From: Methanomassiliicoccales archaeon PtaU1.Bin124
Lineage (GTDB): Archaea; Thermoplasmatota; Thermoplasmata; Methanomassiliicoccales; UBA472
DNA length: 64,000 nucleotides
Direction of reading: 5' to 3'
Assembly (NCBI GenBank): GCA_002067865.1
Contig: MVRC01000011.1
Span: 1-64,000, forward strand
Below, piece by piece: positions 8,122 through 17,546 of the stretch (its first letter is position 1; the number at the start of each line of letters is the position of its first letter). Below the pieces are notes generated by a model that searched no databases, was not told the DNA's origin, and saw only the letters and a program-made list of their open reading frames with translations. The position numbers were made by a program, and so were the translations under genes.

Positions 8122-8592
8122 ATGACAGAGAACACCAGGATGAACGAGGAGCAGATGGCGGAGAAGATAAACGCGGCCTTCCCGGAAGGCATCACGAGCA
8201 TCGCTATATCCCCCCGCCGCATCTTCATGACGATCAACAAGGACATTCTCCTGAAGCTTTGCAACGCCCTGAAGGACGAGTTCGGCTTCGAGCATGTCAG
8301 CTGCGTCTGCGGAGTGGACATGAAGACCCACTTCCAGACCGTGTACCATATTTCTTCTTACTCGAACAAGGTCGTGGCAGAGATCGTGGTCGACAACATC
8401 CCCCGGGACAAGCCCGAGGTGGATTCCATCGCGCCGCTGTGGGGCGGGGCGAACTGGCATGAGCGCGAGACCTACGACATGTACGGTATCATCTTCAAGG
8501 GCCACCCGAAGATGGAGAGGATCCTACTTCAGGACGACTTCGGATTCTTCCCTCTCAGGAAGGACTACGACGTGGGGAGGAGAGTAGCATGA
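8122..8592 (+). CDS. nuoC: Complex I-like subunit C (NuoC/FpoC, 30 kDa)
   Basis: This 156-residue subunit contains the 30-kDa family core (WGGANWHERETYDMYGIIFKGHP followed by LLQDDFGFFPLRKDY). It is a short, single-domain form, not the NuoCD fusion. It is a structural subunit of the peripheral arm contacting subunits B and D. A GAGGTGA ribosome site precedes ATG 8122, and the stop overlaps the nuoD start (ATGA). Confidence 0.94.
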   Translation: MTENTRMNEEQMAEKINAAFPEGITSIAISPRRIFMTINKDILLKLCNALKDEFGFEHVSCVCGVDMKTHFQTVYHISSYSNKVVAEIVVDNIPRDKPEVDSIAPLWGGANWHERETYDMYGIIFKGHPKMERILLQDDFGFFPLRKDYDVGRRVA

Positions 8593-9674
8593 CCGAGATG
8601 TGGGTAAACATGGGTCCCCAGCACCCGTTCAACCATGGGCTGTGGAACCTGAGGGTAAAGCTAGACGGTGAGAAGGTCATCGACGCCGAGCCGGTGGTCG
8701 GTTACCTGCACCGCGGCTGGGAAAAGATGGTGGAGTCCAGGGATTACCAGCAGATCATCCCCATGTCCGACCGTCTGTGCTACTGTTCCGCTTTGACGTG
8801 GAGCCATGTCTATGTCGGCGCAGTCGAGAAGCTGATGGAGGTCGAGGTACCAGAAAGGGCCCAGTGGATCCGTGTCATCACCATCGAGATCCAGCGCCTA
8901 GCCTCCCACCTGATGTGGCTGGCCGCGGTCGGTACCGACCTCGGTTCCTACACCATATTCCTTTACGCCATGAGGGAGAGGGAGCTGTTCCTCGACCTCC
9001 TGACCAACCTGACCGGCGCCAGGATGACGTACAACTATATGCGCATCGGCGGCGTCAGGAACGACTTCCCCGAGAACTTCGAGCGCGACACCCTGAGGGC
9101 GTGCGACCTGCTCGAGAAGAGGATCAAGGGAGAGTACTACCAGCTGATGGACATGAACTCCGCCTTCCGCCTGAGGACCGAGAACAACGGCTACCTCTCC
9201 AAGGAGGATGCCATGAACCTCGGTGTGACCGGTCCGAACATGCGCGGGTCCAATGTCGACTTTGACCTGAGGAGGGACGACCCCTATGAGAAGTACGACG
9301 AGGTCGACTTCGAGGTCTGCGTCGAAGAGGCCGGAGATTCCTTCGCCCGATACCGGGTCAGGATGAGGGAGATGCTCGTCAGCATCGATATCATCCGCCA
9401 GGGATTCCAGAAGATCAGGGCAGGGCCTGTCCGCGTCAAGGCGCCCAGGACCGCTCCGGTCGGAACGGCCTTCTACCATGTGGAGGACCCCCGCGGCGAG
9501 AGCCTCATGTACGTGATCGGGGACGGGACCAACCAGCCCTATAGGCTGAAGGTCCGCAGCCCCATCTTCGTGACCGTTTCGGCGGCCCCCAAGATGTGCA
9601 TAGGCTATAAGATGGCCGACATACCCGCCATCATGGGTACTGTCGACATGTGCGTTGGTGAGACGGACCGGTGA
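8589..9674 (+). CDS. nuoD: Complex I-like subunit D (NuoD/FpoD, 49 kDa)
   Basis: A 361-residue 49-kDa-type subunit, related to the large subunit of [NiFe] hydrogenases. The start MGPQHPFNHGLWNLRV and the conserved GYLHRGWEKMVESRDY are characteristic; the HP and H residues line the quinone pocket. The hydrogenase-type CxxC nickel ligands are absent, as expected for a complex I subunit. It is translationally coupled to nuoC. Confidence 0.95.
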   Translation: MTEMWVNMGPQHPFNHGLWNLRVKLDGEKVIDAEPVVGYLHRGWEKMVESRDYQQIIPMSDRLCYCSALTWSHVYVGAVEKLMEVEVPERAQWIRVITIEIQRLASHLMWLAAVGTDLGSYTIFLYAMRERELFLDLLTNLTGARMTYNYMRIGGVRNDFPENFERDTLRACDLLEKRIKGEYYQLMDMNSAFRLRTENNGYLSKEDAMNLGVTGPNMRGSNVDFDLRRDDPYEKYDEVDFEVCVEEAGDSFARYRVRMREMLVSIDIIRQGFQKIRAGPVRVKAPRTAPVGTAFYHVEDPRGESLMYVIGDGTNQPYRLKVRSPIFVTVSAAPKMCIGYKMADIPAIMGTVDMCVGETDR

Positions 9675-9678
9675 TACC

Positions 9679-10791
9679 ATGATGTTCGATTACTCCGGTC
9701 TCTATCAGTTCCTGTATTCCGTCTCCTCCTGGCTTCTCTGGGAGGTAGGCCGGATATTGGGATTCATCGGAATCGACTCTGGAAACATCCTTTACCCGAT
9801 AAGGCAGTTCCTGGTCGATCCCCAGTTCGTCTACTTCGTGGCGTTGCTGCTCACCGCATTGATTTATCTGGTCGCAGCATTGCTTTTCGGCATCCAGTTC
9901 ATCTGGATGGAAAGGAAGTTCCTCGGACGCTTCATGGACAGGCGTGGTACCTCGGTCGGTTTCCTCGGCTTCTTCCAGAACTTCGCGGACGCCTTCAAGG
10001 TCCTGCTCAAGGCGGTCATCACGCCCAAGGACGCTGACAAGAGGGTCTACCAGTTCGCCATCTTCGCGATCCTGGCGGTCTCCTTCATGCTCCTCGGCCT
10101 GGTGCCTTGGGACATCAACTGGTATGCGGTCAACGTCCCTCTCGCCCTGCTATTGGGGCTGGCGGTCTTCTCGCTGGCTCCGTTCGCGCTGATCTTGGCG
10201 GGATGGTCTTCGAACAACAAGTACACCCTCATCGGTGGTATCCGTGGCGCTGCCCAATTGATCGCCTACGAGGTGCCGCTGCTGCTGGTCGTCGTATCGG
10301 TCATCGTCATGACCGGTACCTTGAACTTCAACGAGATGGTGGCTTGGCAACAGGGCAACATCATATTGTTCATCCCGCTATTCATCGGTGCGCTCACGTT
10401 CTTCATCGCCGGTGTGGCCGAGAGCGAGAGGGTCCCGTTCGACCTTCCCGAGGCCGAGGCCGAGCTGGTCGAAGGGTGGCAGACCGAATACGGTTCCCTA
10501 GGATGGGGCCTGGTCATGTGCGCTGACTACCTGCGCGCGTTCATCATCTGTGCTCTGTTCTCCATACTGTTCCTGGGCGGTTGGACCGGTCCGACGTTCC
10601 TGCCCGGCTCCGTGTGGATGCTGGCCAAGGCTGCGCTCGTGTTCTTCTTCATGATCTGGGTCAGGGCGGCGATGGTCCGCATCAGGACCGACCAGCTGCT
10701 CAAGTTCTGCTGGAACCGCCTGCTCCCCTTGGCAGTGATCAACCTGGCCGTGGCCGTGCTGATCAAGATCTATGCGGTCGGAGGTTGGTAA
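9679..10791 (+). CDS. nuoH: Complex I-like subunit H (NuoH/FpoH)
   Basis: A 370-residue multi-spanning membrane protein (about eight or nine helices) with the subunit H signatures WMERKFLGRFMDRRGT and the loop AESERVPFDLPEAEAELVEGWQTEY, which forms part of the quinone-binding tunnel and the proton route. The start is taken as ATG 9679, after the nuoD stop; ATG 9682 is adjacent and equally possible. It links the electron-transfer arm to the membrane arm. Confidence 0.94.
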   Translation: MMFDYSGLYQFLYSVSSWLLWEVGRILGFIGIDSGNILYPIRQFLVDPQFVYFVALLLTALIYLVAALLFGIQFIWMERKFLGRFMDRRGTSVGFLGFFQNFADAFKVLLKAVITPKDADKRVYQFAIFAILAVSFMLLGLVPWDINWYAVNVPLALLLGLAVFSLAPFALILAGWSSNNKYTLIGGIRGAAQLIAYEVPLLLVVVSVIVMTGTLNFNEMVAWQQGNIILFIPLFIGALTFFIAGVAESERVPFDLPEAEAELVEGWQTEYGSLGWGLVMCADYLRAFIICALFSILFLGGWTGPTFLPGSVWMLAKAALVFFFMIWVRAAMVRIRTDQLLKFCWNRLLPLAVINLAVAVLIKIYAVGGW

Positions 10792-10792
10792 T

Positions 10793-11554
10793 ATGGCTGA
10801 GGATGCGAAGAACAAATCCACCTATCAGAGCCGGAGCGAACTCAAGCCCCGCGCCTGGATCGCAGATGGGCTGAGGGTCACGTTCAAGACGCTGGTCAGA
10901 ACGACGGTCCACCGCCCCAACACCATTCAATATCCGTTCGAGAAGCTCGTGAAGCCCGACTGCTACCGCGGTCGCCCAGGCATCGTCCTGGAGAAGTGCA
11001 TCGCCTGCTCCAAGTGCGTCCGCATCTGCCCGAACAGGTGCATCGAGATGGTACCCATCGAGAGCGCCACCCTGGGCAAGGTAAAGCGCCCCCAGGTGAA
11101 CGTGGCCAGATGCATGATGTGCGGTTATTGCGCCGAGGTCTGCCCGACCAACGCCATGATAGTCACGCCCGAGTTCGAGCTGGCCGCCTATTCCCGCTCC
11201 GAGCTGATGTTCGACCCGTTCAAGCTGCAGTTCGAGTCCAAGCCTGGCTACGAGGTCTGCTCGCCCATGATCCTGCCGTCCGAGATCAAGGCCGGCAAGA
11301 CCGAGATGCATAACAAGGGCGACATGGCCATCAAGGACACGGTGGCCTTGGATGCAAAGAAATGCATAAGCTGCTCCCGCTGTGAGAAGACCTGCCCCGT
11401 CGGCGCGGTCAAGATGACCGAGACGGGCGAGATCAACCCGAAGACCAACAAGCCGATCAAGAAGCCGGCCTTCGACAACGAGAAGTGCGTCTCCTGCGAG
11501 CAGTGCGTCGACGTCTGTCCTAAGAGCTGCCTATCTATGAAGGAGGCGATGTAA
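10793..11554 (+). CDS. nuoI: Complex I-like subunit I with four [4Fe-4S] motifs (NuoI/FpoI)
   Basis: The 253-residue protein starts at ATG 10793. It contains the usual two ferredoxin motifs (Cys 69/72/75/79 and 107/110/113/117). It also has a C-terminal extension with two further motifs (Cys 191/194/197/201 and 232/235/238/242). Typical NuoI/FpoI proteins carry only the first pair. The extra domain could be the electron entry point, taking electrons from reduced ferredoxin, in a complex whose operon lacks NuoE/F/G and FpoF. That role is inferred; the cysteine spacing is directly seen. Confidence 0.93.
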   Translation: MAEDAKNKSTYQSRSELKPRAWIADGLRVTFKTLVRTTVHRPNTIQYPFEKLVKPDCYRGRPGIVLEKCIACSKCVRICPNRCIEMVPIESATLGKVKRPQVNVARCMMCGYCAEVCPTNAMIVTPEFELAAYSRSELMFDPFKLQFESKPGYEVCSPMILPSEIKAGKTEMHNKGDMAIKDTVALDAKKCISCSRCEKTCPVGAVKMTETGEINPKTNKPIKKPAFDNEKCVSCEQCVDVCPKSCLSMKEAM

Positions 11555-11555
11555 T

Positions 11556-11828
11556 ATGGCATTTGACCTTGCACCGTATTTGTTCATGACATTCGCAGGT
11601 TTGACCATCGCCGCGGCGATCTCCATCCTGCTGACCAAGGAGATCGTCAGGAGCGCTTTGTTCCTGGCATTCACCTTCTTCGGGGTCGCGATCGTCTATA
11701 TGTTCCTGAACGCCGAGTTCCTGAGCCTGATCCAGATCCTGGTGTATGTCGGGGCCATCAACGTGCTGATCCTCTTCGGAGTGATGCTCACTAAGAGGAA
11801 GCTGATGGGGGGTGGGCCCTGTGAGTGA
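11556..11828 (+). CDS. Complex I-like subunit J, N-terminal half (FpoJ1)
   Basis: A 90-residue membrane protein corresponding to the first three helices of NuoJ, with the conserved AIVYMFLNAEFLSLIQILVYVGAINVLILFGVML region that holds the pi-bulge helix of subunit J. NuoJ is encoded as two proteins in several archaea, including methanogens, and the second half follows immediately. It begins one base after the nuoI stop codon and its end overlaps the next start. Confidence 0.92.
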   Translation: MAFDLAPYLFMTFAGLTIAAAISILLTKEIVRSALFLAFTFFGVAIVYMFLNAEFLSLIQILVYVGAINVLILFGVMLTKRKLMGGGPCE

Positions 11829-12090
11829 CCGGATAACCTTCGGTCCCAGGGGCGTCCTGGCCGCCAAGCTAGTGGTGGTCGGCGCCATGCTGGTCGTCAT
11901 GCTCTACGCCGTCTATCAGTGGATGGGTGGGATCGGCACCACCGGAATGTACGAGATCCTTTCCGATGCCACCAAGCAGATCGGAAACCTGCTCTTCGAT
12001 CAATGGGGGGCCGCGGTCCTGGTGATGGGCCTGGTCCTTTTCGTCGCCATGCTGGGCGGCGTGTTCATCTCACAGGAGGAGGATGAGTAA
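11821..12090 (+). CDS. Complex I-like subunit J, C-terminal half (FpoJ2)
   Basis: An 89-residue protein with two hydrophobic segments and an acidic C-terminus (SQEEDE) corresponding to the last two helices of NuoJ. GTG 11821 is chosen because the GGGGGGTGGG ribosome site ends about six bases before it; a GTG at 11812 would lie inside that site. Its 5' end overlaps the stop of the first half and its stop overlaps the nuoK start. Confidence 0.88.
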   Translation: MSDRITFGPRGVLAAKLVVVGAMLVVMLYAVYQWMGGIGTTGMYEILSDATKQIGNLLFDQWGAAVLVMGLVLFVAMLGGVFISQEEDE

Positions 12091-12404
12091 TGGACGCCAC
12101 GGGAATTCCGCTTAACTGGTTCCTGATACTGTCCGCGTGCCTGTTCGTCATCGGACTGGCGGGCGTGCTGATCAAGAGGAATGCAATCGTTGTTCTGATG
12201 TCCATCGAGCTGATGCTCAACGCCGCCAACATCAACCTGGTGGCCTTCTCGGTGTACAACAACGATCCCACCGGACAGGTCCTTGCCCTGTTCTCCATCG
12301 GTCTGGCCGCGGCGGAGGTCGCCATCGGTCTTGCCATCCTGCTCAACCTCAACAGGTTGCGGGACACGGTCGATCTGAACGACCTAACCATCCTGAGGTG
12401 GTAG
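12090..12404 (+). CDS. nuoK: Complex I-like subunit K (NuoK/FpoK)
   Basis: A 104-residue protein with three helices, containing the MSIELMLNAANINLVAF motif with the membrane-embedded Glu needed for proton transfer, and a second acidic residue in the third helix (AAAEVAIGLAI). This is the MrpC-like subunit of the membrane arm. Length is typical. Confidence 0.95.
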   Translation: MDATGIPLNWFLILSACLFVIGLAGVLIKRNAIVVLMSIELMLNAANINLVAFSVYNNDPTGQVLALFSIGLAAAEVAIGLAILLNLNRLRDTVDLNDLTILRW

Positions 12405-12405
12405 A

Positions 12406-14499
12406 ATGGATTATACTGGTTTGTTCGAACTGGCATGGATCATTCCAATCCTGCCGATCATCTCCTTCCTCATCGTAGGGTTCCTTGGTCAGAAGATCAA
12501 GGGAAGAGGCGGTATCATCGCCGTCGGCCTCGTCGCCGCCGCAATGGTGCTGTCCCTGACCATCGCCTACGCTGCCTTGACGGGCGGTCTGCCTGAACAA
12601 GGCTATTTCGAGCAGAGCTTCAACTGGGTGGTCCTGGGAAGCGACTTCACGATCCAGATGGGTATCTACATCGACGCGGTCACCGCGCTGATGCTGATCG
12701 TCGTCTCGTTCGTCGCTACCCTGGTCGTCATCTACTCGCTCGGTTACATGCATGACGAGGGGGACCGCAGGCGCCGCTACTTCACCGAGATATCGCTGTT
12801 CGTCGGTGTCATGCTGGGCCTGGTCCTGGCCAACAACTTCCTGGAGCTGTTCATCTTCTGGGAGCTTGTCGGTCTGTGCTCCTATCTGCTCATCGGGTTC
12901 TGGTTCGAGAAGCCCTCCGCGGCCTCCGCCGCCAAGAAGGCGTTCCTCGTCACCAGGGTCGGCGATGTGATGTTCCTCATCGGCCTGGTCATCATCTTCA
13001 ACCTGTTCCACAGCACGAGCTACTCCACCATCTTCAGCCCAGAAGAGATCGCTGGCGTCGACCAGACCTGGCTGATGTGGGGCGTATTCTTCATGTTCGG
13101 CGGCGCGATCGGTAAGAGCGCGCAGTTCCCGTTGCATGACTGGTTGCCAGATGCGATGGAAGGCCCGACCACCGTCTCCGCTTTGATCCATGCCGCGACC
13201 ATGGTCAAGGCAGGTGTGTACCTGGTGGCCAGGATGTTCCCGCTGCTGGTGCATGCAGAGAACGTGATGCTGTTGATCGCCGTCATTGGCGGTGTCACCG
13301 CCTTCATGGCGGCCACCATGGCCCTGAACTCGCCTAACATCAAACGCGTCCTGGCCTACTCCACCATCTCCCAGCTGGGATACATGTTCCTGGCGCTGGG
13401 CGCGGGCGGCTACATGTTCGCCCTCGGTCTGGAGGAAGGCAACGAGGAACTGATGGTGGCGGGCAGCCTGGGTTTCGCTGCGGGCATGTTCCATCTGATG
13501 AACCATGCGTTCTTCAAGGCCCTGCTCTTCCTTTCCGCCGGTTCCGTCATCCATTATGTGCATACCGAAGAGATGGCGAAGATGGGCGGCCTGAGGAAGC
13601 ACATGAAGGTGACCTCCCTGGTCATGCTCATCGGTTCCCTGTCGATCGCAGGCATAGTCCCGCTGAGCGGCTTCTGGAGCAAGGACCTCATACTGGAGAC
13701 CGTCTGGGAGGGAAGGTTGGATTCGATCATCTTCCTTGGCCTGTACGTACTGGCCGTCCTGACCGCCTTCATGACCGCGTTCTACATGTTCAGGATGTGG
13801 TTCCTCACCTTCGCTGGTGAGGAGGGCGAGGCGACCAAGCACGCCGCGGCCCATCATGACGAGCACCACGTGGACTCGCACGGTTCCGACGAGCACGACC
13901 ACAAGGAGTCCCACGGACACCATGAGGCGCCCTGGGTCATGCTTGCCCCATTGATCGTACTGGCGATCCTGGCCATCGGCTCCGGGTTCGCTCTGTTCAT
14001 CGGGAGCGGGTTCACATCCGTCATCTACTTTGAGATCCCCTACACGCATGATGCGGGATACTGGCTGGAGAAGTTCTTCTGGGGCGAGTCATCGTTCCTG
14101 ACCTACATTTCCCTGGCAGCCGCCGTGCTGGGCATCGCGCTGGCCTACTTCACCTTCTACAAGAAGAGGGTGGATGCGCCGGCCATCGCTAGCAAGCCGG
14201 CGGTCAAGCCGCTGTACAACATGCTGCTGAAGCGCTACGGCTTCACCAAGGGATACGATTACGTCGGCGAGAAGATCGTCTATGGCTTCTCGCTCGCACT
14301 GGACTGGTTCGACCGCAAGATCATTGACGGCCTCGTCAATGGCTTCTCCAAGCTCATCCAGAGGAGTGGCGCCGGACTGCGCAGGGCGCAGACCGGTTTC
14401 GTGCAGACCTACGCGGGAGTGGTGGCCGGCGGCGCTGTCGCCATGATGCTGCTGCTGTTCTTCCTGCTGAAGCTGCTCGGGATAGAGGTCCATCCGTGA
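12406..14499 (+). CDS. nuoL: Complex I-like antiporter subunit L (NuoL/FpoL)
   Basis: A 697-residue antiporter-like subunit with about 15-16 helices, the distal proton (or sodium) pump. It has the conserved helix-5 Glu (ELVGLCSYLLIGFW), the helix-7 Lys region (KSAQFPLHDWLPDAMEGPTTVSALIHAATMV), and a long C-terminal amphipathic helix region. A very histidine-rich cytosolic stretch lies at about residues 478-512 (HH, HHVDSH, HDHKESHGHH), which is unusual for NuoL and might bind a metal. It directly precedes nuoM. Confidence 0.95.
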   Translation: MDYTGLFELAWIIPILPIISFLIVGFLGQKIKGRGGIIAVGLVAAAMVLSLTIAYAALTGGLPEQGYFEQSFNWVVLGSDFTIQMGIYIDAVTALMLIVVSFVATLVVIYSLGYMHDEGDRRRRYFTEISLFVGVMLGLVLANNFLELFIFWELVGLCSYLLIGFWFEKPSAASAAKKAFLVTRVGDVMFLIGLVIIFNLFHSTSYSTIFSPEEIAGVDQTWLMWGVFFMFGGAIGKSAQFPLHDWLPDAMEGPTTVSALIHAATMVKAGVYLVARMFPLLVHAENVMLLIAVIGGVTAFMAATMALNSPNIKRVLAYSTISQLGYMFLALGAGGYMFALGLEEGNEELMVAGSLGFAAGMFHLMNHAFFKALLFLSAGSVIHYVHTEEMAKMGGLRKHMKVTSLVMLIGSLSIAGIVPLSGFWSKDLILETVWEGRLDSIIFLGLYVLAVLTAFMTAFYMFRMWFLTFAGEEGEATKHAAAHHDEHHVDSHGSDEHDHKESHGHHEAPWVMLAPLIVLAILAIGSGFALFIGSGFTSVIYFEIPYTHDAGYWLEKFFWGESSFLTYISLAAAVLGIALAYFTFYKKRVDAPAIASKPAVKPLYNMLLKRYGFTKGYDYVGEKIVYGFSLALDWFDRKIIDGLVNGFSKLIQRSGAGLRRAQTGFVQTYAGVVAGGAVAMMLLLFFLLKLLGIEVHP

Positions 14500-14509
14500 G
14501 GTGATGATG

Positions 14510-16054
14510 ATGTTCGAAAACATACCAATACTGACCATACTGTTGATCCTGCCCCTGCTGGGCGGCATCATCGCCTTCTTCATGGGCGAACGGGCGAAGC
14601 TGGCCAAGATGTTCGCCTTGGCCGTCTCGGCCGTGACGCTGATCATCGCCACTGTCCTCATGTTCGACTTCTTCGGACTGGGTTCGGGCCTGTTCGGCAA
14701 CTACCAGTACGTGGAGGACTACACCTGGGTCTCGCAGCTGGGCATCAGTTACATCCTGGGCGTCGATGGCATATCGATGCCGATGGTCTGGCTTACGGCC
14801 CTGATGAGCCTGGTGGCCATCCTGTTCTCCTGGGACATCACCAACCGCACCAGCCAGTACATGGGCCTAATGCTCATTCTGGAGGCGGGCGTCCTGGGCG
14901 TGTTCATGTTCCTGGACTACTTCCTGTTCTACGTGTTCTGGGAGGTCGTCCTGATCCCCATGTACTTCCTCATAGCGATATGGGGAGGCCCCAGGCGGGA
15001 CTACGCGTCCATCAAGTTCTTCATCTTCACCCACGTGGCCTCGCTGGTCATGCTGCTGGGCATATTCGCGCTGTACTTCCAGGCCGCTGGGGCCTTGGGC
15101 CACAGCACCTTCGACATGCGCGAGATCGCGTCTGTCGCGGGCGGGTTCGATATAGCGTTCCAGACCATAGTGTTCGGTGCCCTGCTCTTCGGTTTCATCA
15201 CCAAGATGCCGATGGTGCCGCTGCATACCTGGCTGCCTGATGCGCATGTCGAGGCCCCGACCGCAGGATCGGTCCTGCTGGCCGCCCTGCTGCTGAAGAT
15301 GGGTTCCTATGGTATCATCCGCATCGCCATGCCCACCCTGCCGGGCGCCTGGGACATCAACGCCGGCGCCTACGTGGTGGCGGAGTTCCCCGGTCTGACC
15401 TGGATGCAGGTCATCATGCTCACCCTGGGCATAGTGTCCATGCTCTATGGCGCAGTGATGTGCCTGGCGCAGAAGGACATCAAGAAGATGGTCGCCTATT
15501 CGTCCATCAGCCACATGGGAGGGGTGATGCTGGCGTTCGCCACCTTCACCCAGATCGGCCTGGCGGCGGGCGTGTTCATGATGTTCGCCCACGGGCTGAT
15601 CACCGGTGTCCTCTTCATGATGTGCGGCGTGCTGCAGCACAAGACCGGCACCCGCATGATCCCGCGCCTTGGCGGCCTGGCCGCCAAGATGCCGAAGGCG
15701 GCCACCGTGATGATGATCGGCTTCATGGCCTCCCTGGGCCTTCCTGGCCTGGTGGGATTCGTGGCCGAGCTGGGCATATTCACGTCCACCTTCGTGGCCT
15801 TCAACTGGCTGCTGCTCCTGCCCATCATGTCGGTGGCGCTCACCGCCGCCTACTACATATGGGCCATGCAGCGCGTACTGTTCGGGCCCTTGACCAAGGA
15901 CATCGACCTGGAGCACCTGCACGACCTCAGCTGGTATGAGGCCGCGCCGCTGTACATCCTGGTGGCGTTCATCGTCGGCTTCGGGCTGTTCCCCTCGCTG
16001 ATCATGGACTACATCACCCCGGCTGTGCTCAAGGTCCTGATGGGAGGTTTCTGA
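14510..16054 (+). CDS. nuoM: Complex I-like antiporter subunit M (NuoM/FpoM)
   Basis: A 514-residue antiporter-like membrane subunit with about 14 helices. It has the conserved Glu (FYVFWEVVLIPMYFLIAIWGG) and Lys-bearing helix (GFITKMPMVPLHTWLPDAHVEAPTAGSVLLAALLLKMG). Four possible start codons (GTG, ATG, ATG, ATG) follow the nuoL stop; ATG 14510 is preferred because it is six bases after GAGGTG. It translocates ions as part of the membrane arm. Confidence 0.95.
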   Translation: MFENIPILTILLILPLLGGIIAFFMGERAKLAKMFALAVSAVTLIIATVLMFDFFGLGSGLFGNYQYVEDYTWVSQLGISYILGVDGISMPMVWLTALMSLVAILFSWDITNRTSQYMGLMLILEAGVLGVFMFLDYFLFYVFWEVVLIPMYFLIAIWGGPRRDYASIKFFIFTHVASLVMLLGIFALYFQAAGALGHSTFDMREIASVAGGFDIAFQTIVFGALLFGFITKMPMVPLHTWLPDAHVEAPTAGSVLLAALLLKMGSYGIIRIAMPTLPGAWDINAGAYVVAEFPGLTWMQVIMLTLGIVSMLYGAVMCLAQKDIKKMVAYSSISHMGGVMLAFATFTQIGLAAGVFMMFAHGLITGVLFMMCGVLQHKTGTRMIPRLGGLAAKMPKAATVMMIGFMASLGLPGLVGFVAELGIFTSTFVAFNWLLLLPIMSVALTAAYYIWAMQRVLFGPLTKDIDLEHLHDLSWYEAAPLYILVAFIVGFGLFPSLIMDYITPAVLKVLMGGF

Positions 16055-16055
16055 G

Positions 16056-17519
16056 ATGGTCGAATTCACTGCAATAGTCCCGGAGATAATCCTGGTGCTC
16101 TTCGCCATGGCCCTGCCCGCGCTGGGCTATGCGACAAAGAACTCCAAGATACTGGCAGGCTTCGGCCTGGCCGGTGTCGTCCTTTCGGCCGTCTTCACGT
16201 TCATGATGGCCAACGACCTGTCGGTCGCGTACGAGTTCGGTAATGGCCTGATCAGGGTGGACCAGTTCGCCATCCTGTTCATGTTCATCTTCCTGGCAGT
16301 GGCCGGATACGTCATACTGGCGTCCGCTGTCTACGTCAAGGACGACAAGCACCAGCCCGAGTTCTTCTCGCTGATCATGCTCGCCACCGTCGGTATGATG
16401 ATCGTGGCCAGCTCCACCGACCTGTTCGCCTTGTTCCTCGGCATCGAGCTGACGAGCCTGGCGTCGTATGTGCTGGTGGGCTTCAGGAAGAAGGACGTAA
16501 AGGGGGCCGAGGCGGCCACCAAGTACTTCATCATAGGCGGTCTCAGCAGCGGCTTCTCCCTGTTCGGCATCTCGCTCGTATACGGCATCACGCACACCAC
16601 CAGCTTCGCCGGCATCAACACCTACCTTTCCTGGTCGGTGCCGCTGGCCAACCCTGAGCTGCTCTGGCTCGCGATGATCATGGTCGTAGTCGGATTCGGC
16701 TTCAAGATCTCCATGGTGCCCTTCCATATGTGGGCCCCGGATGTGTACGAAGGCGCGCCGACCACCATCACCGCCATGCTTGCGGCCGGTTCGAAGAAGA
16801 TGGGCTTCGTCGCCATGTTCAAGTTCTTCCTGATAGGCCTCATCGCCATCAAGGCGGACTGGCAGCTGCTCGTAGGCATCATGGCCATCGTGACCATGAC
16901 CTGGGGCAACATCGTGGCCATACAGCAGACCAACATCAAGCGCATGCTGGCCTACTCCAGCATCGCCCAGGCAGGCTACATCCTGATGGCCATCCCGGTG
17001 GCCACCGAGTATGCCCTGGCCGGCGGTCTGTTCCAGATCCTGACCCACGCCTTCATGAAGGGCGGTGCGTTCCTGATCGTGGCCACCCTGGCCACCGTCG
17101 CCATCGGCGAGACCATCAAGGACTACAAGGGTCTGGCCAAGCGCAGCCCGTTCATGGCCTTCGCCATGATGATCTTCCTGCTGTCCCTGGCGGGCATACC
17201 GCCCCTGGCAGGGTTCTGGTCCAAGTTCGTGCTGTTCTCCGCCCCGATCGACGCCGCGGCCACCGCAGGCGCGGAGTGGATGACATGGCTGGCCTTGGCC
17301 GCGATCATCAACAGCGCCATCTCCCTGTTCTATTACGTCCGCGTCATCAAGTACATGTACGTGGACGAGGGAGAGTGCAAGGACAAGCTGAAGCTGCCCT
17401 GGAGCATGGTGGCCGCAGTGGCCATCTGTCTGGTCGCCGTGATCGGGATCGGCCTCTGGCCCGACCCGTTCATCGAGTACCTGAAGCAGGCCGCGCACAG
17501 CTTCTTCGTGCTGTACTGA
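16056..17519 (+). CDS. nuoN: Complex I-like antiporter subunit N (NuoN/FpoN)
   Basis: A 487-residue antiporter-like membrane subunit with about 14 helices, the third ion-pump module. Signatures are LFLGIELTSLASYVLVGF with the key Glu, and GFGFKISMVPFHMWAPDVYEGAPTTITAMLA. A GGAGGT site ends 8 bases before ATG 16056. It is the last gene of the operon and is followed by T-rich terminator sequence. No input module (NuoEFG or FpoF) follows. Confidence 0.95.
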   Translation: MVEFTAIVPEIILVLFAMALPALGYATKNSKILAGFGLAGVVLSAVFTFMMANDLSVAYEFGNGLIRVDQFAILFMFIFLAVAGYVILASAVYVKDDKHQPEFFSLIMLATVGMMIVASSTDLFALFLGIELTSLASYVLVGFRKKDVKGAEAATKYFIIGGLSSGFSLFGISLVYGITHTTSFAGINTYLSWSVPLANPELLWLAMIMVVVGFGFKISMVPFHMWAPDVYEGAPTTITAMLAAGSKKMGFVAMFKFFLIGLIAIKADWQLLVGIMAIVTMTWGNIVAIQQTNIKRMLAYSSIAQAGYILMAIPVATEYALAGGLFQILTHAFMKGGAFLIVATLATVAIGETIKDYKGLAKRSPFMAFAMMIFLLSLAGIPPLAGFWSKFVLFSAPIDAAATAGAEWMTWLALAAIINSAISLFYYVRVIKYMYVDEGECKDKLKLPWSMVAAVAICLVAVIGIGLWPDPFIEYLKQAAHSFFVLY

Positions 17520-17546
17520 GCTAGCGAAACCCCTTCTCAATTTTCA

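Noticed and set aside
12349-14049. A 566-codon open frame antisense to nuoL
   Set aside because: It is the mirror of a well-conserved antiporter gene in GC-rich codons, has low-complexity His/Asp/Gln-rich translation and no family motif.
16029-17540. A 503-codon frame antisense to nuoN
   Set aside because: Same reason: composition is biased and the opposite strand encodes an unmistakable NuoN.
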